Source: JAKPQD01 sp029572965 (lineage in GTDB: Bacteria; Bacteroidota; Bacteroidia; Bacteroidales; DTGW01). Taken from it: 10,211 nt of DNA. This document shows, one piece after another, positions 1 through 6,269 of the stretch (position 1 is its first letter; every line of letters starts with the position of its first letter). The notes under the pieces are model-generated. The model ran no database searches. It saw only the letters and a program-made list of their open reading frames with translations, and was not told the origin of the DNA. The position numbers were made by a program, and so were the translations under genes. The stretch lies in assembly GCA_035374585.1 (NCBI GenBank), contig DAOSPF010000094.1, forward strand, positions 1 through 10,211, written 5' to 3'.

Positions 1-19
1 AGCCAAATTTGTTTAATTT

Positions 20-700
20 TTAATAACGTCCCGATTTTAATGGGACACTAGTGATCGTATCTATTTTATTAAGCGAAATGATGTACGACCTGTGCACCCT
101 GATAAATTCATTTGGAGGCAGCTTTTCTTCCAATACCCGCAGGCTTACATGCGATAAAATTGGCTTGGCATCTGAAGTATGGATTTTTACATAATCGTTA
201 TAACCCTCAAAGAAGAGTATTTCGTTCAATTTCAATTTTAGGATTTTATAATCCGTTTTTATAAAAAGGTTTTGTTGGGTTTGAATATTGTTGGCCAAGG
301 CATTGCTTTCAATCTGGGCGGTTCCGGCCAAATGGATAGAAGCTTTGTTGGTAGCTTTGAGCAAACGCTCGAACGAAAAGGGTTTTATCAGATAATCAAT
401 GGCATCGGCATTAAAAGCTTCAGATGCAAGCCTTTCATCGTTGGAAATAAACACCACCATTGGTTTTGATTTCATGCAGTTGACAAACTGAATGCCATTG
501 AGGTTTTCGGTCATTTCAATACTGGCAAAAACTAAATCGATGTCATTGGAGTTCAAATATTTGAAAGCATCAAAAGGGTTGGAAAAAGTATTTTTCAACT
601 CAATGTAAGGGATCATTTTCAGGCTTTCAGAAAGGGCAAACAGGGCTGTATCATCTGGCTCTACGGCAATACACCTAAGTAAAATATTTTCGTTTTTCAT
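20..700 (-). CDS. LytTR-type response regulator with degenerate receiver domain
   Basis: A two-domain regulator of the LytR/AlgR (LytTR) class, 226 aa from the ATG at 698-700. A TTG at 701-703 could add one residue, but ATG is preferred. Residues 1-125 have the receiver pattern: a hydrophobic first strand, DLVFASIEM at 55-63, GIQF at 69-72, and DYLIKPF at 102-108 with the conserved Lys106. Residues 140-226 are LytTR-like, with FFEGYNDYVKIH and FIRVHRSYI, the DNA-binding landmark. The phosphoacceptor Asp is Ser60, and the usual acidic pair after strand 1 is Glu14-Pro15. Phosphorylation by a histidine kinase is therefore unlikely. The C-terminus stops soon after the VHRSYI block, earlier than is usual for LytTR proteins. 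No LytS-type kinase lies in the window, though the downstream side is cut by the window edge. Class is confident; targets are unknown. Confidence 0.88.
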   Translation of the reverse strand: MKNENILLRCIAVEPDDTALFALSESLKMIPYIELKNTFSNPFDAFKYLNSNDIDLVFASIEMTENLNGIQFVNCMKSKPMVVFISNDERLASEAFNADAIDYLIKPFSFERLLKATNKASIHLAGTAQIESNALANNIQTQQNLFIKTDYKILKLKLNEILFFEGYNDYVKIHTSDAKPILSHVSLRVLEEKLPPNEFIRVHRSYIISLNKIDTITSVPLKSGRY

Positions 701-785
701 CAATGCGTTTTTGGATTTTCAAAAAAATAGACGCACAAAAGAAATGATTTATTGCATCCGATGTTGAGCTTTTAACACTTTTTAG

Positions 786-816
786 CTTAAAAATCAACTA
801 TATAACAGTTGTTAAG
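786..816. repeat. Interrupted inverted repeat upstream of the LytTR gene
   Basis: CTTAA (786-790) and CAACT (795-799) are mirrored by AGTTG (807-811) and TTAAG (812-816), with a 7-nt centre and a 4-nt interruption in the left arm. It lies about 86-116 nt upstream of the regulator's ATG. It could be an operator or a weak RNA hairpin. The short arms in AT-rich DNA could also arise by chance. Confidence 0.3.
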
Positions 817-869
817 AAATGGGTAGAGTAGAGTTGCCTATTTATATTTACAAAAGGGCAATATTTAGT

Positions 870-902
870 AAACCTTACAGGTTTACTAAACCTGTAAGGT
901 TT
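870..902. repeat. Perfect 33-bp palindrome (15-bp arms, 3-nt loop)
   Basis: The arms at 870-884 and 888-902 are exact reverse complements around the loop ACT. The element lies in the 250-bp gap between the regulator's start and the caspase gene's stop, 49 nt beyond that stop. Neither strand has a T-tract directly after the stem, so it is not a textbook terminator, though it may stabilise or end the caspase mRNA. From memory, AACCTTACAGGTT-like palindromes recur between genes in Bacteroidota genomes, which would make this one copy of a REP-like family. That family assignment is inference. Confidence 0.8.
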
Positions 903-950
903 CTGGGGTGTAATCCCCCAACCTTCTAATTAACAAACAGCTATCATAGG

Positions 951-2240
951 TTATTTGATACTAATGTTCCCCCAAGCGTCTATCATTGATTGGCTTACAT
1001 TAACCTGAGGGGTTTGTTCTTTGTCGTTCAGAAGCACGGATTGCAGGCTAACATTCTTTTTCAGGTAAGCCGACAACTCTGAATAGTTTACATTTCCTTG
1101 TGTTTCTTTGAGTTTCTTGAGCAAGAAATATGTAAAGAAGCCATGTTCTTTGGCTTTGTAGGGTAATGAAGATTGTTCCCCAGAGCTGGCCGAGAACACA
1201 ATTATATTGCCATTGTTAACAGCTTCTTTGGCCTTTACTTTCACGCCACGAGCAGCCAGTAAGCCTTGGTTACGGGCCCCTCCCGAGAAACAGGCATCAA
1301 TAAACACGGTAATTCTTTTTGAAGGAAACTCAGTAAGCTTGTCATACATATCTTTTAGTTTAATGCCGTCAGCTGCATTTTTGCCACTCACATCAACCGG
1401 CATCAAATAAGGTTCTTTGGTAACCTCGTCAGGCAAACCGTGTCCTGCATAATATACAAAAACCTCGGCTTCACCATCTGTGTTTTTGATTATCAGGTTG
1501 AGCTTTGATATGCCCTGTTTCATTTGGCCTGTAGTGGCATCTAACATGAAAATGACTTGGTTTTCAGGTATCCCCAGTACTTTTATGGCATATTCCTTAA
1601 AAGCACTGGCATCATTACGGGCAAAGTCAACATTAATCTCGGTATTTAAGTCAATTTGACGAGAGCTATAGTCTTCGTTGCCAATTATCAGGGCATATCT
1701 GTTTTCTTTCTCTTTGCCAACCTCTGGTATATCTATATCTACATCAGATTTTCTTTCAAAAACATATTTGCCCTCTTTTGTTCCGGCATTGACATATACT
1801 ACTTCTTTTTTTACCACAGTATCAGTTTTGACAATGGTTTTTCCTTTTTCATTGAGCTTTACCGAAACATTTTTTGTGAAAGTCTTGGTAGAAGCGCCCA
1901 CCAGAAGGTCAAAAATACCCGGGGTAATATATATAGCATCCAGATAAACCGGCAGGTAATCTTTCTTAGCATAGTCCCTGAATTCGCCATCATAGTAGTT
2001 TTCTTTTTTCAAAACATACACTATTTCATTTTTTTTGTTTATAAAACCTTCGGGTTGTCGTCTTTTTACTTTTATGGTACATGGTGTTGTTTTTCGTGTA
2101 TCTACGCCATTTACAAATAAACTGGCCCCGGCTGGCTCAGAGTTTATGTACACTTTTTGGTTTCGACCGTAAAATATTGCTGCACAGTTACTTACTAAAA
2201 ATGGAAGGGCGATAAAAATAGCATATTTGAAAAGCTTCAT
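951..2240 (-). CDS. PEGA-domain lipoprotein with C-terminal caspase-fold (C14) peptidase domain
   Basis: A 429-aa protein. Residues 1-19 form a lipoprotein signal ending in the lipobox-like VSNC, with Cys19 as the lipidated residue. Residues 29-60 match a PEGA repeat (YINSEPAGASLFVNG, then TTPCTI). Residues 180-425 are a caspase-fold domain: RYALIIGNEDY, DATTGQMKQGI, VYYAGHG with catalytic His267, and IDACFSGG with catalytic Cys317. The dyad is intact, so the protease should be active. By analogy with metacaspases, Asp315 suggests a preference for cutting after Arg or Lys. The lipid anchor and signal place the enzyme on the periplasmic face of a membrane. No acidic residues follow Cys19, giving no sign of the surface-export tag known in some Bacteroidota. 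It follows the DUF4384-like gene by 19 nt and should be cotranscribed with it. The ATG follows an A-rich leader. Substrate and biological role are unknown. Confidence 0.9.
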   Translation of the reverse strand: MKLFKYAIFIALPFLVSNCAAIFYGRNQKVYINSEPAGASLFVNGVDTRKTTPCTIKVKRRQPEGFINKKNEIVYVLKKENYYDGEFRDYAKKDYLPVYLDAIYITPGIFDLLVGASTKTFTKNVSVKLNEKGKTIVKTDTVVKKEVVYVNAGTKEGKYVFERKSDVDIDIPEVGKEKENRYALIIGNEDYSSRQIDLNTEINVDFARNDASAFKEYAIKVLGIPENQVIFMLDATTGQMKQGISKLNLIIKNTDGEAEVFVYYAGHGLPDEVTKEPYLMPVDVSGKNAADGIKLKDMYDKLTEFPSKRITVFIDACFSGGARNQGLLAARGVKVKAKEAVNNGNIIVFSASSGEQSSLPYKAKEHGFFTYFLLKKLKETQGNVNYSELSAYLKKNVSLQSVLLNDKEQTPQVNVSQSMIDAWGNISIK

Positions 2241-2245
2241 TGGTA

Positions 2246-2256
2246 TTTTTTTTTTT
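2246..2256 (-). repeat. A11 homopolymer in the leader of the caspase gene
   Basis: On the coding strand, eleven A residues fill most of the 19-nt gap between the two genes, five nt before the caspase ATG. A-rich leaders favour initiation in Bacteroidota. A run of this length can also slip during replication, which would change the leader length but not any reading frame. Confidence 0.6.
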
Positions 2257-2259
2257 GGT

Positions 2260-3093
2260 TTATTCGGCTTGCTTATTGACTATTACAAAATTCAAAAACT
2301 GTACTCTCCTTTTATCAGGGCTGATGCTGTATATCCATGAAAGTACATTTTTGAAAGACATTTTTCCCCTAAAGGGGATATTTTCTTTTATGTAAACAAA
2401 AACCAGGTAATTGAACTCGCGAGGTAATTTTGTTTCCATGTAATAAGCATCTATGGCATTGTTTAAAGGAAATGTATAGGCCTGGTCGGCAGTAAACTGA
2501 AAATCAGTTTTGTCGTTAACTGGCGAATTGGCTTTTTCAAAATAAGGGTATAACAATGAAATTTCATTTTCGGTAAAGTTGAAAATTTTCAGATAACCGT
2601 TTGAATAAGGCTTAAAAGTGAATCTGACAGGGTCATTGTTTTCATAATATTCTTTTACCCCTTCTACATCAAAGAGGAAAGCAGGGTCAGCTTTTTTTTC
2701 GTAAATAATCACATCGGCCGAAATAGTTACACTGTATTTTGTATTTCCAAACTCGTCAATAGATTTATTTTCCTGGATAACACTATCGTTGAGAATAGCT
2801 CCGTCAAGTTCTACGGTAAGTATAGAATTGAGGTCCTGTTTAAAGTCGCTTCCTTTTTGGTTGGTAGATACCACTTCTGAAGAAGCGATATTTTCAGTAA
2901 CGCCGGCTTTGCGCAGTGCATTAAGTTTTGCCTCGGTAACAGCTTTATTGTAAGCAGTTTTTTCGCTAATGTCTGATTTGGCAGGCAGCGTGTATTGGCC
3001 AACAGCTTGTTTTATTCTGACAATTTTCTGGGCTTTCAATGGGATAAAGGCCATGAAAATAAGAAGCAGAAAGCTGTACGTTAATCTATTCAT
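2260..3093 (-). CDS. Exported DUF4384-like protein, partner gene of the caspase lipoprotein
   Basis: A 277-aa protein with a Sec signal peptide (residues 1-21, hydrophobic core LLLIFMAFIPL, cleavage expected after LKA). Residues 45-130 (AYNKAVTEAKLNALRKAGV, later YSVTISADVIIYE) recall the LPP20/FlgT-like N-terminal fold of envelope proteins; that likeness is weak. Residues 157-235 fit the DUF4384 pattern: a strand GYLKIFNF, then ISLLYPYF, then a sheet around YTFPL. DUF4384 is known mainly as a domain found with caspase-fold peptidases, often in the same polypeptide. Here it is a separate protein encoded 19 nt upstream of one. No catalytic motif is visible. A binding, scaffolding or regulatory role beside the caspase in the periplasm is inferred. 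The ATG is at 3091-3093, with a promoter-like site about 30 nt upstream. Confidence 0.75.
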   Translation of the reverse strand: MNRLTYSFLLLIFMAFIPLKAQKIVRIKQAVGQYTLPAKSDISEKTAYNKAVTEAKLNALRKAGVTENIASSEVVSTNQKGSDFKQDLNSILTVELDGAILNDSVIQENKSIDEFGNTKYSVTISADVIIYEKKADPAFLFDVEGVKEYYENNDPVRFTFKPYSNGYLKIFNFTENEISLLYPYFEKANSPVNDKTDFQFTADQAYTFPLNNAIDAYYMETKLPREFNYLVFVYIKENIPFRGKMSFKNVLSWIYSISPDKRRVQFLNFVIVNKQAE

Positions 3094-3122
3094 TTGTCAA
3101 AGTGTTTTGATAACAAGGAAGC

Positions 3123-3130
3123 CAAAATTA
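3123..3130 (-). promoter_or_regulatory. Bacteroidota -7 element (TAATTTTG) for the DUF4384-caspase unit
   Basis: The minus strand reads TAATTTTG, an exact match to TAnnTTTG, 29 nt upstream of the ATG. The matching -33 position holds TTT rather than TTG, so only half of the consensus is good. Transcription would start near 3115 and read both exported proteins. Confidence 0.5.
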
Positions 3131-3222
3131 TAAATAATCTGACAGATGTAAAAGTTGAAAATACAGGATGTTAAAAACTTATGTTGTGTTGAAATACTTA
3201 AGCTACTTTATAATCTTTTTGC

Positions 3223-3236
3223 TCAGGCTTGCCTGA
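3223..3236. repeat. TCAGGC-TT-GCCTGA palindrome, possible operator
   Basis: A perfect 6-bp inverted repeat with a 2-nt spacer lies in the divergent intergenic region. It overlaps the proposed -33 element of the RlpA-like gene. That position would suit a repressor site, but no dedicated regulator is encoded next to it. Confidence 0.4.
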
Positions 3237-3258
3237 TATGTTGTATTGTTGTATTTTG
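3229..3258 (+). promoter_or_regulatory. Candidate Bacteroidota promoter of the RlpA-like gene
   Basis: TTG at 3229-3231 is followed after exactly 20 nt by TATTTTG at 3252-3258, one base short of the TAnnTTTG consensus. The ATG at 3276 is 17 nt further on, giving a short leader. Confidence 0.45.
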
Positions 3259-3275
3259 GCTTAAAAATTAAAACC

Positions 3276-3974
3276 ATGATAAAGACCTTTATTTATTCAA
3301 TTGTTTTGATATGCATTTCGATATCTCTAAGCGGACAATCGGCTACAGGTATTGCTACATATTATGATGACAAGTTTGATGGCCACAATACTGCCAGTGG
3401 TGAAGTATTTGACCAGAATAAACTTACTGCGGCACATCGAAATTTACCATTTGGCACTAAACTAAAAGTTACCAACCTTGAGAATAGCAAAAGTGTTATT
3501 GTTCGGGTCAATGACCGTGGGCCTTTTGTTGATAGCCGGCTTATTGATTTGTCCAGATCTGCTGCAGAAATGCTTGACTTTGTTGTAGCAGGCATGGCCA
3601 GGGTTAGGATTGATGTTGTGCCTGCTGAAGATGTAACAGTTTCTTCTGAGCCTAATTCATCGGTAAAATATAAAGTGGATGACAAAAGGGTTGATTTTCC
3701 TGGCGAATATTACGAACTGGATATTAAATACAGCCATCCGTCTGGTTTTGCTGTGCAGGTGGGTAGTTTTACCGAGCTGGCCAATTTGCTGCGTATGGCA
3801 CAAGAGCTCAGAAAAATTCATGGCCGCAACCTGATTGTTCAGGTTACTGATGTTGATGGGAAAAAAGTGCACCGCTTGTTAGTATCTGGCTTTGATAGCA
3901 GGGCTGCTGCTGAGAGCGAGGCAAGCAGGCTGAAAAATGATTTTCGCGATTGTTTTGTGGTTGAGTTAAAGTAA
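3276..3974 (+). CDS. RlpA-like septal ring / peptidoglycan-associated protein (DPBB + SPOR)
   Basis: A 232-aa exported protein. A signal peptide covers residues 1-20 (hydrophobic IYSIVLICISISL, cut near LSG-Q). Residues 24-115 form an RlpA-type double-psi beta-barrel: ATYYDDKFDGHNTASGE, TAAHRNLPFGT, VNDRGPF and IDLS. Glu43, His54 and Asp80 occupy the positions conserved in lytic transglycosylase RlpA proteins, so cleavage of septal glycan strands is plausible. A 40-residue linker leads to a SPOR domain (155-232, FAVQVGSF to CFVVELK), which in this family binds denuded peptidoglycan at division sites. No lipobox is visible, unlike the RlpA lipoproteins of many proteobacteria, so this form should be soluble in the periplasm. 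The ATG at 3276 is preferred over a TTG at 3246, which would add ten residues ahead of the signal and lies upstream of the proposed promoter -7. It is divergent from the caspase unit. Confidence 0.92.
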   Translation: MIKTFIYSIVLICISISLSGQSATGIATYYDDKFDGHNTASGEVFDQNKLTAAHRNLPFGTKLKVTNLENSKSVIVRVNDRGPFVDSRLIDLSRSAAEMLDFVVAGMARVRIDVVPAEDVTVSSEPNSSVKYKVDDKRVDFPGEYYELDIKYSHPSGFAVQVGSFTELANLLRMAQELRKIHGRNLIVQVTDVDGKKVHRLLVSGFDSRAAAESEASRLKNDFRDCFVVELK

Positions 3975-4030
3975 TTATTTCTGCCAGACAATAGTATTAA
4001 TAACTTAATTAATGTTGTTTAGTTAAGGTG

Positions 4031-4083
4031 CTGACAGGTTCTGCGAACGTTGTCAGGTTAGATGTGAAACTAACCCGACAGCG
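4031..4083. repeat. Overlapping stem-loops between convergent genes
   Basis: One hairpin pairs CTGACA (4031-4036) with TGTCAG (4051-4056), with an inner GTTC/GAAC stem. A second, stronger one pairs 4048-4061 with 4070-4083: 14 bp with one G-T pair and one A-C mismatch around an 8-nt loop. The two share bases 4048-4056, so they cannot form together. The right arm of the second overlaps the terminator stem that follows. The arms resemble each other (CTGACAGGTT, TTGTCAGGTT), suggesting decayed copies of one palindromic repeat. Confidence 0.6.
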
Positions 4084-4109
4084 TCTTTCAGGCTTGTCGG
4101 CGTTTTTTT
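4075..4109 (+). terminator. Rho-independent terminator after the RlpA-like gene
   Basis: CCGACA (4075-4080) pairs with TGTCGG (4095-4100). Two further G-C pairs inside are offset by one bulged T. Seven T residues follow at 4103-4109. The T-tract serves the plus strand only, about 100 nt beyond the stop codon. The convergent pseudouridine synthase gene ends at 4131 and has no equivalent T-tract. Confidence 0.6.
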
Positions 4110-4130
4110 AATATTTAAAACGACATTGAA

Positions 4131-4994
4131 TTACTTATAATTCTCGTTGCGGGGTTCAACCCTGGTAAAACCTTTTGGCAGTTTTGATTGTATGGTAAGG
4201 GTTTCCTTACTGAAGGGATGTTCAATAGTCAGCCAGTAGGCATGAAGGCGAAGGCGGCGTTTGAAACCGTCAGGCTTACCGTATTTGGTGTCGCCTACTA
4301 TTGGAAATCCAATACCTGAAAGATGTACACGTATTTGATGTTTACGTCCTGTTTCAATACTTACTTCTACAAGTGAATATTTACCAATGGTCTGTTGCAG
4401 GCGAAAGTGAGTAACAGCCAGTTTACCTTCTTCTCCGGGCTTACATTCGTAAACCATTTGCAATGCCCCTTCGCGAAGGTATGAGCGTATAGTTCCTTGT
4501 TCTGGCTGTATATTGCCTTCTACCAGGGCAAGATATTTTTTATCGTTTTTATGCCAGTTGTCTTTGATAATTTCCATGGCTGCCCGGGATTTGGCAAATA
4601 TTAGCACCCCTGAAGCCTCTTTGTCAAGGCGGTGAACCAAAAATACCTTGTTTGCGCCCTTTTCGGCTTTAATTAATGATGATATCAGCCTGAATATACA
4701 TGGTTGGTTGTCGGTGGCTACGGTTGCTATTCCGGCTGGTTTGTCAATGGCAATGATATGCTGGTCTTCATAAAGAATATCGAAAGGTATGGATTTACTG
4801 GTGCTTGAGCCATCGGTAACCTGTACAAGGTCCCCTTCGCGTAGCTTATGAGCGTATAGCCCTGCTGGATGGTCATTTACCATAACCCGTCCATTCTCAA
4901 TCCATTTTTTTAGTTTTGTTTTAGAGGTTTGTGGATATTCACTACCCAGAAAGTCAATTAATGTGCATGGTTGCTTTACCGTATGTTTTTGCAT
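4131..4994 (-). CDS. RluA-family RNA pseudouridine synthase
   Basis: A 287-aa enzyme expected to isomerise uridine to pseudouridine in rRNA or tRNA. Residues 10-60 form an S4-like RNA-binding domain (TKLKKWIENGRVMVN, LREGDLVQV). Residues 70-275 are the catalytic domain: ILYEDQHIIAIDKPAG, the active-site block HRLDKEASG with Asp124 as the expected catalytic aspartate, KYLALVEG, and ETGRKHQIRVHL with GFPIVGDTKYG. All key motifs and the length fit the RluA/RluC/RluD group. The exact target base cannot be read from sequence. It lies 9 nt after the flavoprotein gene and is probably the last gene of the pabB-led operon. Confidence 0.93.
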   Translation of the reverse strand: MQKHTVKQPCTLIDFLGSEYPQTSKTKLKKWIENGRVMVNDHPAGLYAHKLREGDLVQVTDGSSTSKSIPFDILYEDQHIIAIDKPAGIATVATDNQPCIFRLISSLIKAEKGANKVFLVHRLDKEASGVLIFAKSRAAMEIIKDNWHKNDKKYLALVEGNIQPEQGTIRSYLREGALQMVYECKPGEEGKLAVTHFRLQQTIGKYSLVEVSIETGRKHQIRVHLSGIGFPIVGDTKYGKPDGFKRRLRLHAYWLTIEHPFSKETLTIQSKLPKGFTRVEPRNENYK

Positions 4995-5003
4995 ATTCTA
5001 TTT

Positions 5004-6269
5004 TTATTCATTTTTCTGTTGAGTGGCCGAAGTAGCTGCCAGTATTGCTGTTGACCATGCTATTTGCAGGTTATACCCGCCGGTATCGGCATCAAGGTCA
5101 ATAATTTCACCTGCAAAATAAAGGTTTTCTATCAATTTTGACTGCATGGTCTTTGGGTCAATTTCTTTTGTACTTATGCCACCTGCAGTAATTATTGCTT
5201 CGGTAAATGGGCGATAACCAGTGATTTCAAATTCGAAGTTTTTAAGCAAATGAATAATTGCTTGTCTTTCTTTAGCGCTAATTTGGCTGCAAGGTTTGAA
5301 TGGTTCTATTCCCAGCCGGTTAATGAAAAATGAAATTAATTGCTGAGGAAGCAGCTCTTTGAAAGCTATTCCAATGGGTTTGCGGCCTAAAGTATTGAAA
5401 TCACGAAGAAGCCGGGCTTCAAGTTGTGCTTCGTCCAGTGCTGGTTTGAGATCAATGTTAATGCTTATTTTATTAGCTTTATTTTGTAGCTTTTCTACTA
5501 CAAACCTACTCAAACTCAGTATTATTGGGCCATCGAGCCCAAAAGTTTCAAACAACATTTCGCCAAAGAGCGATTGCTGTTTTTTGTTGTTGAGTAATAC
5601 TGTGGCTGTTACATTTCTGAGGTTGAGCCCTTCTAGTTCCTTTACATTTTTGTCAGATACTTCAAGGGCTACAAGCGATGGCAGAGGCTTTACAATGGTG
5701 TGCCCAAGTTCTCCGGCTATTTTGTAACCATCGCCAGATGAACCTGTAGCCGGATATGAGCAACCTCCGGTACAAAGTATGACTCTGTCTGAAATAACTG
5801 TTTTTGTTTGATTGCTGTGGATATAATCAATACCAGTAGCCTTTTTATTTGCAGTATTAACCTGAGTAACCCGGGCTCCTTGAATAATCTGAACATTATA
5901 TCGCTTAACGTATTTTACCAAGGCATCTACAACATCGCGGGCTGAGTTACTTTTAGGAAATACCCGCCCTCCACGTTCAATTACTGTTGGAACTCCAAAT
6001 TTATTGAGTAAATCGATAATGTCTGATGCAAAAAATACGTTGAAAGCCTGACGCACAAAATCTGGGTTAGGATAAATATGTTCCAGAAATGCTTCAATAG
6101 GGGCAATATTGGTTATGTTACATCGGCCTTTGCCTGTTATCAGCAGTTTTCGGCCTGGCCTTTCCATTTTTTCAATAATCAGCACCTTTGCCCCCAACTC
6201 TGCAGCTCTGCCAGCTGCCAATAAGCCTGCGGCACCTCCACCAATTACTATAATATCATACTTTTCCAT
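5004..6269 (-). CDS. HI0933/BaiN-like FAD-dependent oxidoreductase
   Basis: A 421-aa cytosolic flavoprotein. Residues 4-35 form the Rossmann dinucleotide-binding fold with GGGAAG at 10-15 and an acidic strand end (IIEK). PGRKLLITGKGRCNITN at 38-54 is the hallmark of the HI0933/YhiN family. VILCTGG and YPATGSSGDGY follow near the middle. Towards the C-terminus, AGGIS and LYFAGEIIDLDADTGGYNLQ complete the FAD site. The family includes BaiN of bile-acid-metabolising clostridia, but most members have no proven substrate and none is claimed here. Its ATG overlaps the pabB stop by one base (TAATG), which points to translational coupling. Confidence 0.92.
   Translation of the reverse strand: MEKYDIIVIGGGAAGLLAAGRAAELGAKVLIIEKMERPGRKLLITGKGRCNITNIAPIEAFLEHIYPNPDFVRQAFNVFFASDIIDLLNKFGVPTVIERGGRVFPKSNSARDVVDALVKYVKRYNVQIIQGARVTQVNTANKKATGIDYIHSNQTKTVISDRVILCTGGCSYPATGSSGDGYKIAGELGHTIVKPLPSLVALEVSDKNVKELEGLNLRNVTATVLLNNKKQQSLFGEMLFETFGLDGPIILSLSRFVVEKLQNKANKISINIDLKPALDEAQLEARLLRDFNTLGRKPIGIAFKELLPQQLISFFINRLGIEPFKPCSQISAKERQAIIHLLKNFEFEITGYRPFTEAIITAGGISTKEIDPKTMQSKLIENLYFAGEIIDLDADTGGYNLQIAWSTAILAATSATQQKNE

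Noticed and set aside
786..816. LytTR binding box upstream of the regulator
   Set aside because: GTT-containing 9-mers here differ from the usual LytTR direct-repeat consensus at one or more positions, and the 12-13 bp repeat spacing is not met.
1656..2120. A 154-codon plus-strand open frame inside the caspase lipoprotein gene
   Set aside because: It is antisense to a well-supported gene, is rich in Phe, Ile and Tyr from the complement of A-rich codons, and has no family motif.
951..3093. A bacterial defence or abortive-infection system built on the caspase
   Set aside because: Both proteins carry export signals, and no sensor, nuclease, gasdermin-like or cyclase gene is nearby, so a cytosolic defence role is not supported.
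5359..5727. A 122-codon plus-strand open frame inside the flavoprotein gene
   Set aside because: Antisense shadow of a gene with clear FAD motifs; its Ser/Leu-rich content reflects the reverse complement.
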